Shown piece by piece: positions 6,961 to 13,307 of a DNA stretch of 13,706 bases. Both the position numbers and the translations under genes were made by a program. Position 1 is the first letter of the stretch; each line of letters begins with the position of its first letter. The notes beneath the pieces are model-generated. The model searched no databases and had not been told where the DNA came from. It saw nothing but the letters and a program-made list of their open reading frames with translations. Source of the stretch: Gallionella sp. (lineage in GTDB: Bacteria > Pseudomonadota > Gammaproteobacteria > Burkholderiales > Gallionellaceae). The stretch lies in the NCBI GenBank assembly GCA_004298605.1, contig SCPW01000129.1, positions 1 through 13,706 of the forward strand, read 5' to 3'.

Positions 6961-8216
6961 CTGACCTCCAGCGACGCGGCCAGCAATGCCAGCCGCGCCA
7001 CCACGCCGTATGCGTAAAAGCGGTTGGGCGTGTCATCCGGCGCACAATCCGGGTTAGGCAACGTGCAGCAGGCTTCAAACGCCAGCGGTTCAAAAGACAT
7101 GCCCGGCGCATTGAGGTTTTCGTCTACGCCGCGCCCGGTGTGGACGCGGTAAAAGCCGCCGACCACATAGTGATCGACCATGTATACCACCGGCTCGGCC
7201 ACAGCATCGTTGATGTGCTCGAAGGTATACACCCCTTCCTGAATCAGCACATCGGAGACTTCCAGCCCCTCCTTAACGACAGCCATCTTGTTGCGCTGCT
7301 TGCGGTTCAGCCCGGTGATTTCGCTGGCGTCCTTCACCGTCATAATGCCCATGCCATAGGTTCCCGCATCGGCTTTGACGATGACAAAGGGGGCGTGTTT
7401 AACGCCATATTCGGCATATTTCACGCGCATTTTTTGCAGTACGCCATCCACCTGCGCGGCGAGACATTCCTCGCCGACGCGCTCCTGGAAATTGACCCGT
7501 CTGCAGGTGGCGAAATAGGGGTCGATCAGCCACGGATCGATGCCGAGCAGTTGGGCGAAATCGCCCGCCACCCGGTCATAGGCGGCGAAATGCTGCGATT
7601 TGCGCCGCGTGTACCAGCCCGCCGAGAGCGGGGGGTAAATTTGCTGCTCGATACCCTTCAGAATGTCCGGCACACCGCCGGACAAATCGTTGTTGAGCAG
7701 CACCACGCACGGGTCAAAGCCCGCCAGCCCGAGCCGGTTGCCGTTTCGGGCCAGCGGCTCCAGCGTCAGCGATCCGCCATCGGGCAGCCGGATTGCGGTC
7801 GGATCGACAATCTCCTGCAGCAAGCTCCCGATGCGCACACGCATCCCGGCCTGCTTGAGGATATTGACGATTTGCGCGACATTTTGCAGGTAATACATAT
7901 TGCGCGTGTGGTTCTCGGGTATCAGCAACACCCCGCGCGCTTCCGGGCAGATCTTTTCCACCGCGCTCTGCATCGCCTGTACGCACAGCGGCAAAAAATC
8001 GGGGTTGAGATTATTGAAACCGCCCGGAAACAGATTGGTGTCCACCGGTGCGAGTTTGAAACCGCTGTTGCGCAAATCCACCGAAGCGTAAAACGGCGCG
8101 GCGTGCTCCAGCCATTGCGCGCGAAACCAATGCTCGATGGTCGGCATGGCATTCAGAAAGCGCCGCTCCAGATCGAGCAGCGGGCCGGTCAGTGCGGTGG
8201 TGAGGTGAGGAACCAT
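6957..8216 (-). CDS. gshA: Glutamate-cysteine ligase, Acidithiobacillus-type GshA
   Basis: This 419-residue enzyme makes gamma-glutamylcysteine from glutamate, cysteine and ATP, the first step of glutathione synthesis. It belongs to the GshA type first defined in Acidithiobacillus ferrooxidans, which differs in sequence from E. coli GshA. Recognisable parts are VDLRNSGFKLAPVDTNLFP (46-64), 'NHTRNMYYLQN' (102-112), 'DPCVVLLNNDLSGG' (168-181) and the glycine-rich nucleotide-site-like 'FVIVKADAGTYGMGIMTV' (277-294). The ATG at 8216 has AGGG four bases upstream. It is the first gene of the minus-strand operon and is divergent from plsY. Its stop overlaps the apbE start as ATGA. In many relatives gshB follows at this position; here apbE does, so gshB, if present, lies elsewhere. 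Confidence 0.92.
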   Translation of the reverse strand: MVPHLTTALTGPLLDLERRFLNAMPTIEHWFRAQWLEHAAPFYASVDLRNSGFKLAPVDTNLFPGGFNNLNPDFLPLCVQAMQSAVEKICPEARGVLLIPENHTRNMYYLQNVAQIVNILKQAGMRVRIGSLLQEIVDPTAIRLPDGGSLTLEPLARNGNRLGLAGFDPCVVLLNNDLSGGVPDILKGIEQQIYPPLSAGWYTRRKSQHFAAYDRVAGDFAQLLGIDPWLIDPYFATCRRVNFQERVGEECLAAQVDGVLQKMRVKYAEYGVKHAPFVIVKADAGTYGMGIMTVKDASEITGLNRKQRNKMAVVKEGLEVSDVLIQEGVYTFEHINDAVAEPVVYMVDHYVVGGFYRVHTGRGVDENLNAPGMSFEPLAFEACCTLPNPDCAPDDTPNRFYAYGVVARLALLAASLEVR

Positions 8217-8387
8217 AGTGCCCTGCGAATAAGTTAACCCGGCGCATTTTAGCCGATAGCATAGTGCTTCGGATAAATGCGCCGCCTTTTAAGGCGAGTT
8301 ATGGGGAATATCGGATTGGTTGGGCGCGGTTTTTCGCGTTCAACTCCTTCCCCCGCAGGGATTGAAGATTGTCTTTTTCGTTCGCTT

Positions 8388-8422
8388 CCTCTCCCGCTTG
8401 CGGGAGAGGATTGAGGAGAGGG
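8388..8422. repeat. REP-like palindrome in the gshA-plsY intergenic region
   Basis: CCTCTCCCGC (8388-8397) pairs perfectly with GCGGGAGAGG (8400-8409) around a two-base loop, followed by ATTGAGGAGAGGG. This CTCTCCC...GGGAGAGG pattern is a widespread extragenic palindrome in Beta- and Gammaproteobacteria. The gene-free stretch 8217-8624 around it must also hold the divergent promoters for gshA and plsY; I could not pick either out with confidence. Open frames crossing it on the minus strand show the proline/serine-rich translation typical of such repeats and are not accepted as genes. Confidence 0.75.
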
Positions 8423-8624
8423 CATCGGGGGAAGCTGGGATTTGGGGGCAAACACCGGATGTGTGGTTGACGGTATTTCAAGAATCCCCATCTCCCTTGC
8501 TGTGCCGCAAACGGAAATCGTTCAACAGAACTGCGCTTATGGCACAGTGAGATTGATGCAGTTTTATGTAGAGCTCTTCGGATTCGCGTAAAATTCGCCG
8601 TCTTCACATTCCAAGATATTTTTG

Positions 8625-9233
8625 ATGTTGACCACCGTTGCCGTAATCGTCGCTTATCTGCTGGGTTCGATTTCTTTTGCCGTCTTGATGAGCAGGCTGT
8701 TCGCATTGCCCGACCCGCGCACTTATGGCTCCGGCAATCCCGGCGCGACCAATGTGTTGCGCAGCGGCAAAAAGGCGGCTGCAGCATTGACTTTGCTGGG
8801 CGATGCGGCGAAAGGTTGGCTGGCCGTTTTTTTGGCGGCGCAATTCGCCATGCACGACGCGCGAGGGGCGATGCTGGTTGCGGCGGTTGCGTTGGCGGTA
8901 TTTCTTGGACACCTGTTCCCGGTTTTTTTGCGTTTCAAGGGCGGAAAAGGCGTGGCGACCGCATTGGGCGTGTTGCTGGCGCTGGATGGCTGGCTGGGTT
9001 TGGCGGCATTGGCGACCTGGTTGCTGGTGGCGGCGGTGTTCCGCCTGTCTTCGCTGGCGGCGTTGGTTGCCGCCGTTGGCGCGCCGGTTTATGCGGTACT
9101 GCTGGGTTTGCCGCATGAGTGGGTGCTGGCATCAGGCATCATGTCGATGCTGCTGATCTGGCGGCACAAAAGCAACATTCGGAATCTGTTGGCCGGCAAA
9201 GAGGCGCGGATCGGAAAATCGAAACCGGATTGA
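8625..9233 (+). CDS. plsY: Acyl-phosphate:glycerol-3-phosphate acyltransferase PlsY
   Basis: PlsY is an inner-membrane enzyme that transfers a fatty acyl group from acyl-phosphate to glycerol-3-phosphate, the first acylation in phospholipid synthesis. The 202-residue protein has the family's membrane segments and three conserved loops: [16 protein letters not shown] (35-50), '[21 protein letters not shown]' around residue 105-125, and the C-terminal '[21 protein letters not shown]'. All glycine-rich acyl-phosphate and glycerol-phosphate motifs are intact. The ATG at 8625 is chosen over an in-frame TTG three bases upstream; the ribosome site (CCAAGA) is weak. It is divergent from gshA and stands apart from the next gene by about 130 bases. 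Confidence 0.95.
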   Translation: MLTTVAVIVAYLLGSISFAVLMSRLFALPDPRTYGSGNPGATNVLRSGKKAAAALTLLGDAAKGWLAVFLAAQFAMHDARGAMLVAAVALAVFLGHLFPVFLRFKGGKGVATALGVLLALDGWLGLAALATWLLVAAVFRLSSLAALVAAVGAPVYAVLLGLPHEWVLASGIMSMLLIWRHKSNIRNLLAGKEARIGKSKPD

Positions 9234-9300
9234 ATCGGCGCAAAAAATTTGTGGCGAAACATTGATGACAATACTGATCGGGCGTGCCAATCCGGCATGC

Positions 9301-9328
9301 TTGCGTGAAAATTTCTTTTGAGTATATT
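9301..9328 (+). promoter_or_regulatory. Candidate sigma-70 type promoter for the NHL lipoprotein gene
   Basis: TTGCGT (9301-9306) and TATATT (9323-9328) lie 16 bases apart in the AT-rich gap between plsY and the lipoprotein gene. This predicts a start of transcription near 9335 and a leader of about 27 bases. The plsY end and this promoter are separated by a weak GCGTGCC/GGCATGC inverted repeat near 9282-9300. Motif match only. Confidence 0.45.
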
Positions 9329-9361
9329 CTCGAATTCATATAAACACTGACAGGAATGAAA

Positions 9362-10459
9362 ATGGCAAAGCGACCCTTGGTATTTATTCTTGCCGCATCC
9401 CTTGTTCTGGGCGGTTGCGTGGTGATGCCCGAATCGCGTGAAACGGCGCAGGCAAAACAGGAGGTGCTGGTGTTCCCGCTCCCCCCCGATGAGCCCAGAT
9501 TCTTCTACGAAAGCACGCTCCACAGTAGCGCGGACGTAAAGCCGGATACGGAAACCGACGCCTTCAGGCGCGCGGTTACCGGAGAGCAAAGGCGGGGCGA
9601 AGGCCTGGTCAAGCCATACGGCGTCGCGGTGCATCGCGGGCGTGTCTTCGTCGGGGATACGGTGGCTCACGTGATAATGGCGTTCGATATTCCGGGGCAG
9701 CGGTTTTTCAAGATTGGCGAGGAAGATCCGGGCGCGGTGTCCCTGCCGCTGGGCATGGATGTGGATAGGCAAGGCAATCTCTACGTGGTTGACGGAACCA
9801 CCAAACGGGTCACGGTGTACAACAGGGACGGCAAATTCCTGCGTTCGATCGCAGACCCAAAATGGTTCAATAAACCGGCAGGCCTCGCTGTCGATGCCGA
9901 CGGGCAACGCGTTTATGTGGTGGATATCGGCGGAGTGCAAAGCCAGGAACACCGCGTGCGCGTGTTTGACGCGCAAAGCGGCGAACATCTTTTCGATTTC
10001 GGCAAGCGCGGAAACCAGCCGGGCGAATTCAACCTGCCGCGCGACATAACAGTCGCACCGGACGGCTCGCTATATGTGGTTGATGGGGGTAATTTTCGCG
10101 TCCAGAAATTTCGCGATGACGGTACGCTGATCAGCGTGTTCGGCAGCGTTGGCCGTCAAGGCGGGCAATTCTCACGCCCCAAGGAAGCGGCCGTGGATCA
10201 GGCCGGAAATGTCTATGTGGCGGATGCCGCGTTCGGTAATTTCCAGATATTCAACCCGAATGGGGAACTGCTGCTGGCCGTAGGCAGCCGTTCGAGCAGC
10301 GACGGGCCGGCCAAGTACATGCTCCCCTCGGGTATCGCAGTGGATGAAGACGGGCGGGTCTACATGGTGGATCAATATTTCCGCAAGGTGGACATTTTCC
10401 GCCCTGCCAGCCTCGCTTCGGACGCGGGGTTTCTCGGAAAGAAAGCGCCAGCCAAATAA
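9362..10459 (+). CDS. NHL-repeat six-bladed beta-propeller lipoprotein
   Basis: The protein has 365 residues, beginning MAKRPLVFILAASLVLGGC, with a lipobox LGGC at Cys19. The residues after the Cys (VVMPES) lack an inner-membrane retention Asp, so outer-membrane anchoring is likely. Six NHL-type repeats follow, each of the form P-x-G-(I/V)-A-V-D...(G/R)-x-(V/L)-Y-V-x-D...(V)-x-(V/K)-F: they begin near 'VKPYGVAVHRG', 'LPLGMDVDRQG', 'KPAGLAVDADG', 'LPRDITVAPDG', 'RPKEAAVDQAG' and 'LPSGIAVDEDG'. Six repeats predict one closed propeller, normally a binding scaffold without catalysis. The ATG at 9362 is preferred over 9356 because AGGA (9352-9355) touches the first ATG and is six bases from the second. 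NHL lipoproteins often sit near multiheme cytochromes in metal-cycling bacteria, and one follows here. Its ligand is unknown. Confidence 0.88.
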   Translation: MAKRPLVFILAASLVLGGCVVMPESRETAQAKQEVLVFPLPPDEPRFFYESTLHSSADVKPDTETDAFRRAVTGEQRRGEGLVKPYGVAVHRGRVFVGDTVAHVIMAFDIPGQRFFKIGEEDPGAVSLPLGMDVDRQGNLYVVDGTTKRVTVYNRDGKFLRSIADPKWFNKPAGLAVDADGQRVYVVDIGGVQSQEHRVRVFDAQSGEHLFDFGKRGNQPGEFNLPRDITVAPDGSLYVVDGGNFRVQKFRDDGTLISVFGSVGRQGGQFSRPKEAAVDQAGNVYVADAAFGNFQIFNPNGELLLAVGSRSSSDGPAKYMLPSGIAVDEDGRVYMVDQYFRKVDIFRPASLASDAGFLGKKAPAK

Positions 10460-10468
10460 TTCCACATT

Positions 10469-10510
10469 GTAGGGGCGCGATTCATCGCGCCCCTACGGCG
10501 TTTTTCTTTT
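10469..10510 (+). terminator. Perfect 13-bp hairpin with T-rich tail after the NHL gene; also a dispersed-repeat type
   Basis: GTAGGGGCGCGAT (10469-10481) pairs perfectly with ATCGCGCCCCTAC (10484-10496) around a TC loop, followed by GGCG and then TTTTTCTTTT. It begins nine bases after the lipoprotein stop and fits a Rho-independent terminator. The same 'TGTAGGGGCGCGATTCATCGC' palindrome type is scattered through many environmental bacterial genomes, so it may be a repeat that was recruited as a terminator. Confidence 0.7.
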
Positions 10511-10656
10511 GAAATTTAATGGGGTTGGAATTTGCCCGTTTTTGCAGGAAAGAGGGTATAGTTCCAACGGGGGTCGATGATGATGTTGTTGATAAATAGC
10601 GGCATTCAGGGTGAAGATGCTCAAGTATGCCGCGCATATCCTCAATTAAGAACAAA

Positions 10657-10704
10657 ATCCCGTAATTGAGAAAACATAGGGATAGTATTTCCCAATTGCG
10701 GGAA
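10657..10704 (+). promoter_or_regulatory. Inverted-repeat pair, candidate enhancer-binding-protein site
   Basis: ATCCCGTAATTGAGAAA (10657-10673) and TTTCCCAATTGCGGGAA (10688-10704) are inverted copies matching at about 14 of 17 positions, with shared core CCCGYAATTGRGAAA. A weaker AATT-centred copy lies at 10640-10653. The copies sit about 60 and 90 bases upstream of the -24 element at 10755. That is the usual place for activators of sigma-54 polymerase. The surrounding stretch 10511-10885 has no gene and is clearly richer in A and T than its neighbours. The activator is not identified. Confidence 0.5.
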
Positions 10705-10754
10705 GCCAGTTTTCGGTTGGAATAAATATTTGCGATAAAACAACCGGTTATTTG

Positions 10755-10772
10755 TTGGCACACTATATGCTA
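10755..10772 (+). promoter_or_regulatory. Sigma-54 (-24/-12) promoter for the tetraheme cytochrome gene
   Basis: TTGGCACACTATATGCTA has a perfect -24 TTGGCAC, exactly ten bases between the invariant GG (10757-10758) and GC (10769-10770), and a -12 element ATGCT against the consensus TTGCW. Transcription would start near 10782, about 104 bases before the GTG start at 10886. Sigma-54 promoters require an ATP-dependent activator bound upstream, and the inverted repeats at 10657-10704 are candidates for its site. I found no comparable -24/-12 pair in front of the other cytochrome gene, the NHL gene or plsY. Confidence 0.65.
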
Positions 10773-10782
10773 ATACCTTAGT

Positions 10783-10832
10783 GTCAGTTCGAGCAATAGT
10801 GCCAGCAGTGAGTTTGAGTAGTAGATTCAGTA
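10783..10832 (+). repeat. Two imperfect 25-base tandem repeats in the leader of the tetraheme cytochrome gene
   Basis: Positions 10783-10807 and 10808-10832 are adjacent 25-base units that agree at roughly two-thirds of positions; both have the frame GT-AGTT-GAG-A-TAG...CAG-A. They lie at the very start of the predicted sigma-54 transcript. They could be a binding site for a regulator or just a local duplication. Confidence 0.45.
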
Positions 10833-10885
10833 GTTAAAAAACGTATGGTGGTAACCAACTTTTAATTTTTGGAAAGGATTTAATC

Positions 10886-11758
10886 GTGAAAACTTTATTT
10901 AACAAACACGCATCTGCGCGCAAGCTCGGTATTCTGATGGCGGGAGGAACCGCTCTCATGCTGGCACATGGTGTCGCCATGGCTGGCATCTCCGGCACCA
11001 AGCACGACCTCAGCGTCACCGGCTCCGGTAACAAATTTACTGCGACCAATGGCAGTTCCGAGATATGCGCATTCTGTCATACACCGCACGGCGCCGATAC
11101 CGCGGCACCCGTGCCGCTGTGGAATCGCGTTTTGGGAACACCGGGTAGCTACACCACTTATGCCGCTCTCGGTACCAGCAGCTTGGACGGCGCTGTTGCG
11201 CCGGTAGGGTCGGTATCACTCGCCTGTCTCTCCTGCCACGACGGCACTCAGGCCATGAATACCACGATCAACCAGGCAGGGTCCGGTGGCTATAACGCGT
11301 CCGGCGCTCTTCAGGCGGGTACATGGGTAGGGTCGGCATTGACTGCTACCCCGGTGGGTTCTCTCAATTATGCTACTCCCAGCATCGTCAATATCGGCAC
11401 TGACTTGAGGAACGATCACCCGGTCGGCGTCCAGTATGGTGGCGGCGGATTCCTTTCCAGCGCGAACCTCAATGTGACTAATGCGACTGCTGTCGGTACC
11501 CCTACCGATGCGGACTTCGTTTCGCCCAAAGTTACCGGTAATGCTACCACTGCCGCATTCTGGGTTGATACGGGCACTGCGGGCCGTCAAAAAACTGACC
11601 TGATACTCTACACCCGCACTGAGCCAACCGTTGGTAACGTGGCGCAGCCGTTCGTGGAATGTGCAACCTGCCACGATCCGCATACCAATGCTCAAGCAAC
11701 TTTCCTGCGTACCAGCAACACCAGCAGTGCGCTGTGCTTGGCTTGTCACACCAAGTAA
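10886..11758 (+). CDS. Exported tetraheme c-type cytochrome (paired-CXXCH type)
   Basis: The protein has 290 residues with a signal peptide ending VAMA before GISGTKHDL, so the mature part lies outside the cytoplasm. Four CXXCH motifs bind heme c: CAFCH at residue 61, CLSCH at 114, CATCH at 259 and CLACH at 284, the last two residues from the end. The mature chain has exactly four other histidines (KHD, TPH, NDHP, DPH), consistent with bis-His ligation. It is a paralogue of the pentaheme protein at 1324-2217 and shares its framework, but lacks the GSHS...CVSCH segment and has instead a Gly/Ser/Thr/Asn-rich middle. The GTG at 10886 has AAAGGA seven bases upstream. It stands alone between a sigma-54 promoter and a terminator, suggesting conditional expression. 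It probably carries electrons across the periplasm or at the cell surface; donor and acceptor are unknown. Confidence 0.9.
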   Translation: MKTLFNKHASARKLGILMAGGTALMLAHGVAMAGISGTKHDLSVTGSGNKFTATNGSSEICAFCHTPHGADTAAPVPLWNRVLGTPGSYTTYAALGTSSLDGAVAPVGSVSLACLSCHDGTQAMNTTINQAGSGGYNASGALQAGTWVGSALTATPVGSLNYATPSIVNIGTDLRNDHPVGVQYGGGGFLSSANLNVTNATAVGTPTDADFVSPKVTGNATTAAFWVDTGTAGRQKTDLILYTRTEPTVGNVAQPFVECATCHDPHTNAQATFLRTSNTSSALCLACHTK

Positions 11759-11781
11759 GAAATATGTAGCATAATGCCGCA

Positions 11782-11830
11782 ACAGGCGGGGGCCAGACAT
11801 TGCATTACGTCTGGCCTTTTTTTTGCCTGT
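11782..11830 (+). terminator. Rho-independent terminator after the tetraheme cytochrome gene
   Basis: GGCCAGAC (11791-11798) pairs with GTCTGGCC (11809-11816), followed at once by eight T (11817-11824). An outer ACAGGC/GCCTGT pair (11782-11787 with 11825-11830) spans the whole structure. It starts 23 bases after the cytochrome stop, so the sigma-54 transcript probably ends here and the next gene needs its own promoter. Confidence 0.88.
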
Positions 11831-11937
11831 AGATATAGATGATGGGGCGGGTGTGCAAGCCGTTTCCATGCGAATTGCAAAAATGGCGGACAACATCTTC
11901 CGTCGCGCTTGCCAGACAAATACGCAGAAAGTGTGCT

Positions 11938-11943
11938 TATAAT
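11938..11943 (+). promoter_or_regulatory. Candidate -10 element for the parvulin-like gene
   Basis: A perfect TATAAT lies 38 bases before the GTG start at 11982, downstream of the preceding terminator. The -35 region is weak: CAGACA at 11913-11918 lies 19 bases away, longer than ideal. An activator may be needed, or the element may be fortuitous. Confidence 0.4.
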
Positions 11944-11981
11944 GGAGCGGTTAAATTCGTTCAACGCAAGAGGTGTACGTA

Positions 11982-13064
11982 GTGAAGTTGAAAAGAAGCT
12001 GTAACATCAGGATCGTCAAACTGGCGCTGGCAGCGCTGTTTTCCGGAGCCGTATTCAGCGCGGAGGCTATTGCCGCCGATGCGGCGCCAACCGTCAACTC
12101 CGCTGGCGCACCACCGGCCTTTGCCAAGGTGGGGGATGCTGTCATTACCCGGCAGGACTACGATGCCGCATTTGCTGCGGCGGTGCGCAACAAGTTTTAT
12201 CACGGCAGGCCGCCCGAGGCGGAGGTCGCTGCATTGCAGCGTGAAGTGGGGGACAAGCTGGTCGCCAACGTGCTGTTGCTGGGCGAGGCCAAACGCCGGG
12301 GATTGGAGCCGGACGGCGCGGCGGTCGCGCAAAGGCTTGAGCAGCACGAGCAACGCAACCGCGACAACAAACAGTGGCAGGAGGTGCGCACCCAATGGCT
12401 GCCCGTACTCACCACGCGGCTGCAGGAGGAAAGCCTGCTGGGCAAGCTGGAAAGCGCGGTGCGCAACGTGCCCCCTCCGGATGAAAAGCAGCTCCGTGAG
12501 TATTACACCGCACATCCGGAAAAATTCACCGAACCCGAGCAACTGCGTGTTTCGATTATCCTGCTCAGCGTGGATCCGTCTTCTCCCCAGGATGCATGGA
12601 ACAAGGCGCGTGAACTGGCGCAAGACCTGGTCAAACAACTGCACGACGGCGCCGATTTCGAGGCATTGGCGCGCAAGCATTCCGGTGATGCAAACTCTGC
12701 GGAACAGGGGGGGGATATGGGCTATCTGCATGGCGGAATGCTGCCCGATGCGGCCCAGGAAGCCGTGGATAAACTCAAGCCGGGCGAGACCTCCGATCCG
12801 GTCAGGTTGCTGGAAGGGATAATCATACTTCGCCCGACCGACCGCAAACCGCCGAAACTGGGTGATTTTGAGGTGGTCAGAGAGCGTGCCAGCGACCTGT
12901 GGTTGAAAGAAGAAAGCGAACGTGTATGGAAATTGCTGATCGCTCAACTCAAAGAGAAAACATCCATACAGGTGGACGAATCGAACTACTTACCCATCCC
13001 GGCTGCCGAGCCGGTTACTGTCGGGGAACCTGCCGCAACTGGGGAGCAGGGCATAAAAAAATAA
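11982..13064 (+). CDS. Exported parvulin-fold (PPIC) protein, SurA/PrsA/EpsD-like
   Basis: The protein has 360 residues with a signal peptide (MKLKRSCNIRIVKLALAALFSGAVFSAEAIA then ADAAP). An N-terminal SurA-like helical domain holds 'AFAKVGDAVITRQDYDAA' and charged helices. A parvulin-like domain spans about residues 187-285 ('EQLRVSIILLSVDPSS', 'DFEALARKHSGDANSAEQGGDMGYL', 'KPGETSDPVRLLEGIIIL'), and a C-terminal helix follows. Such proteins help fold exported or outer-membrane proteins, and relatives are encoded beside exopolysaccharide or multiheme-cytochrome genes. The usual 'SHIL' histidine is replaced by Ile192 and the late 'G(Y/W)H' histidine by Ile near 281, so isomerase activity is doubtful and a chaperone role is more likely. 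The GTG at 11982 is preferred over 11973 because AAGAGG (11968-11973) is eight bases upstream of it and overlaps the earlier codon. Subfamily assignment to EpsD is tentative. Confidence 0.82.
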   Translation: MKLKRSCNIRIVKLALAALFSGAVFSAEAIAADAAPTVNSAGAPPAFAKVGDAVITRQDYDAAFAAAVRNKFYHGRPPEAEVAALQREVGDKLVANVLLLGEAKRRGLEPDGAAVAQRLEQHEQRNRDNKQWQEVRTQWLPVLTTRLQEESLLGKLESAVRNVPPPDEKQLREYYTAHPEKFTEPEQLRVSIILLSVDPSSPQDAWNKARELAQDLVKQLHDGADFEALARKHSGDANSAEQGGDMGYLHGGMLPDAAQEAVDKLKPGETSDPVRLLEGIIILRPTDRKPPKLGDFEVVRERASDLWLKEESERVWKLLIAQLKEKTSIQVDESNYLPIPAAEPVTVGEPAATGEQGIKK

Positions 13065-13113
13065 ATTTAAACCGGAAAGGCTTGGCGGGACGACCTTAAG
13101 CCAGGCACACAGC

Positions 13114-13130
13114 GTTAGCGTCGGGCTAAC
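13114..13130. repeat. Small hairpin of dispersed-repeat type
   Basis: GTTAGC and GCTAAC pair around GTCGG. The flanking sequence (CAGGCACACAGC before, CCAATG after) resembles TTAGC/GCTAA palindromes scattered in intergenic DNA of many environmental bacteria. It lies 49 bases after the parvulin gene, but no T-run follows, so it is not a convincing terminator. Confidence 0.5.
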
Positions 13131-13307
13131 CCAATGTTGTTCACTTAAGGAAGCGCAGATTAAATCCGTTCGCATTGAGCTTGTCGAAATTTCGCCTATA
13201 TGAATCAGCATGTTAGCGAAGGCTTCGACAAGCTCAGCCCGAGCGGCCTGGGTAAATCAGCGCTTCCTCAAGAAAAAATTCTGTTCGGTTAAGTGAAACG
13301 GCATTGG
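13131..13307. repeat. Outer inverted repeat enclosing the 13144-13272 element
   Basis: The left arm CCAATGTTGTTCACTTAA (13131-13148) and the right arm TTAAGTGAAACGGCATTGG (13289-13307) are inverted copies: CCAATG and TTCACTTAA match, with a slightly different spacer of three or four bases. They enclose the palindromic element at 13144-13272. This looks like one repeat interrupted by, or built around, another. No transposase gene is present. Confidence 0.6.
13144..13272. mobile_element. MITE-like palindromic element, about 129 bases
   Basis: The ends CTTAAGGAAGCGC (13144-13156) and GCGCTTCCTCAAG (13260-13272) are inverted copies with one mismatch. Inside them, CCGTTCGCATTGAGCTTGTC (from 13166) is inverted against 13224-13246, which contains the TTCGACAAGCTCAGCCCGAG type of sequence found scattered in many bacterial genomes. 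Pairing extends further inward through TTCGC/GCGAA, leaving a short loop. The element could fold end to end as one long imperfect hairpin. It has no coding capacity and no clear target duplication beyond the near-palindromic CTTAAG/CTCAAG ends. It would need a transposase supplied elsewhere. Confidence 0.65.

Noticed and set aside
6930..8237. A 435-codon plus-strand open frame opposite gshA
   Set aside because: It is the antisense shadow of gshA, with low-complexity His/Arg/Ala-rich content and no ribosome site. The minus-strand protein matches a known enzyme along its length.
8541..8562. A second possible sigma-54 site (TGGCAC) upstream of plsY
   Set aside because: The -24-like TGGCAC is present, but there is no GC at the required ten-base spacing from GG, so the -12 element is missing.
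8299..8787. A 162-codon minus-strand frame across the gshA-plsY gap
   Set aside because: Its product includes the 'SPASGRG' and 'NPLPQAGE' type of peptide made by translating CTCTCCC/GGGAGAG repeats, and it overlaps plsY.
11961..12947. A 328-codon minus-strand frame opposite the parvulin-like gene
   Set aside because: It is an antisense shadow. The plus-strand frame has a signal peptide, a ribosome site and a recognisable fold.
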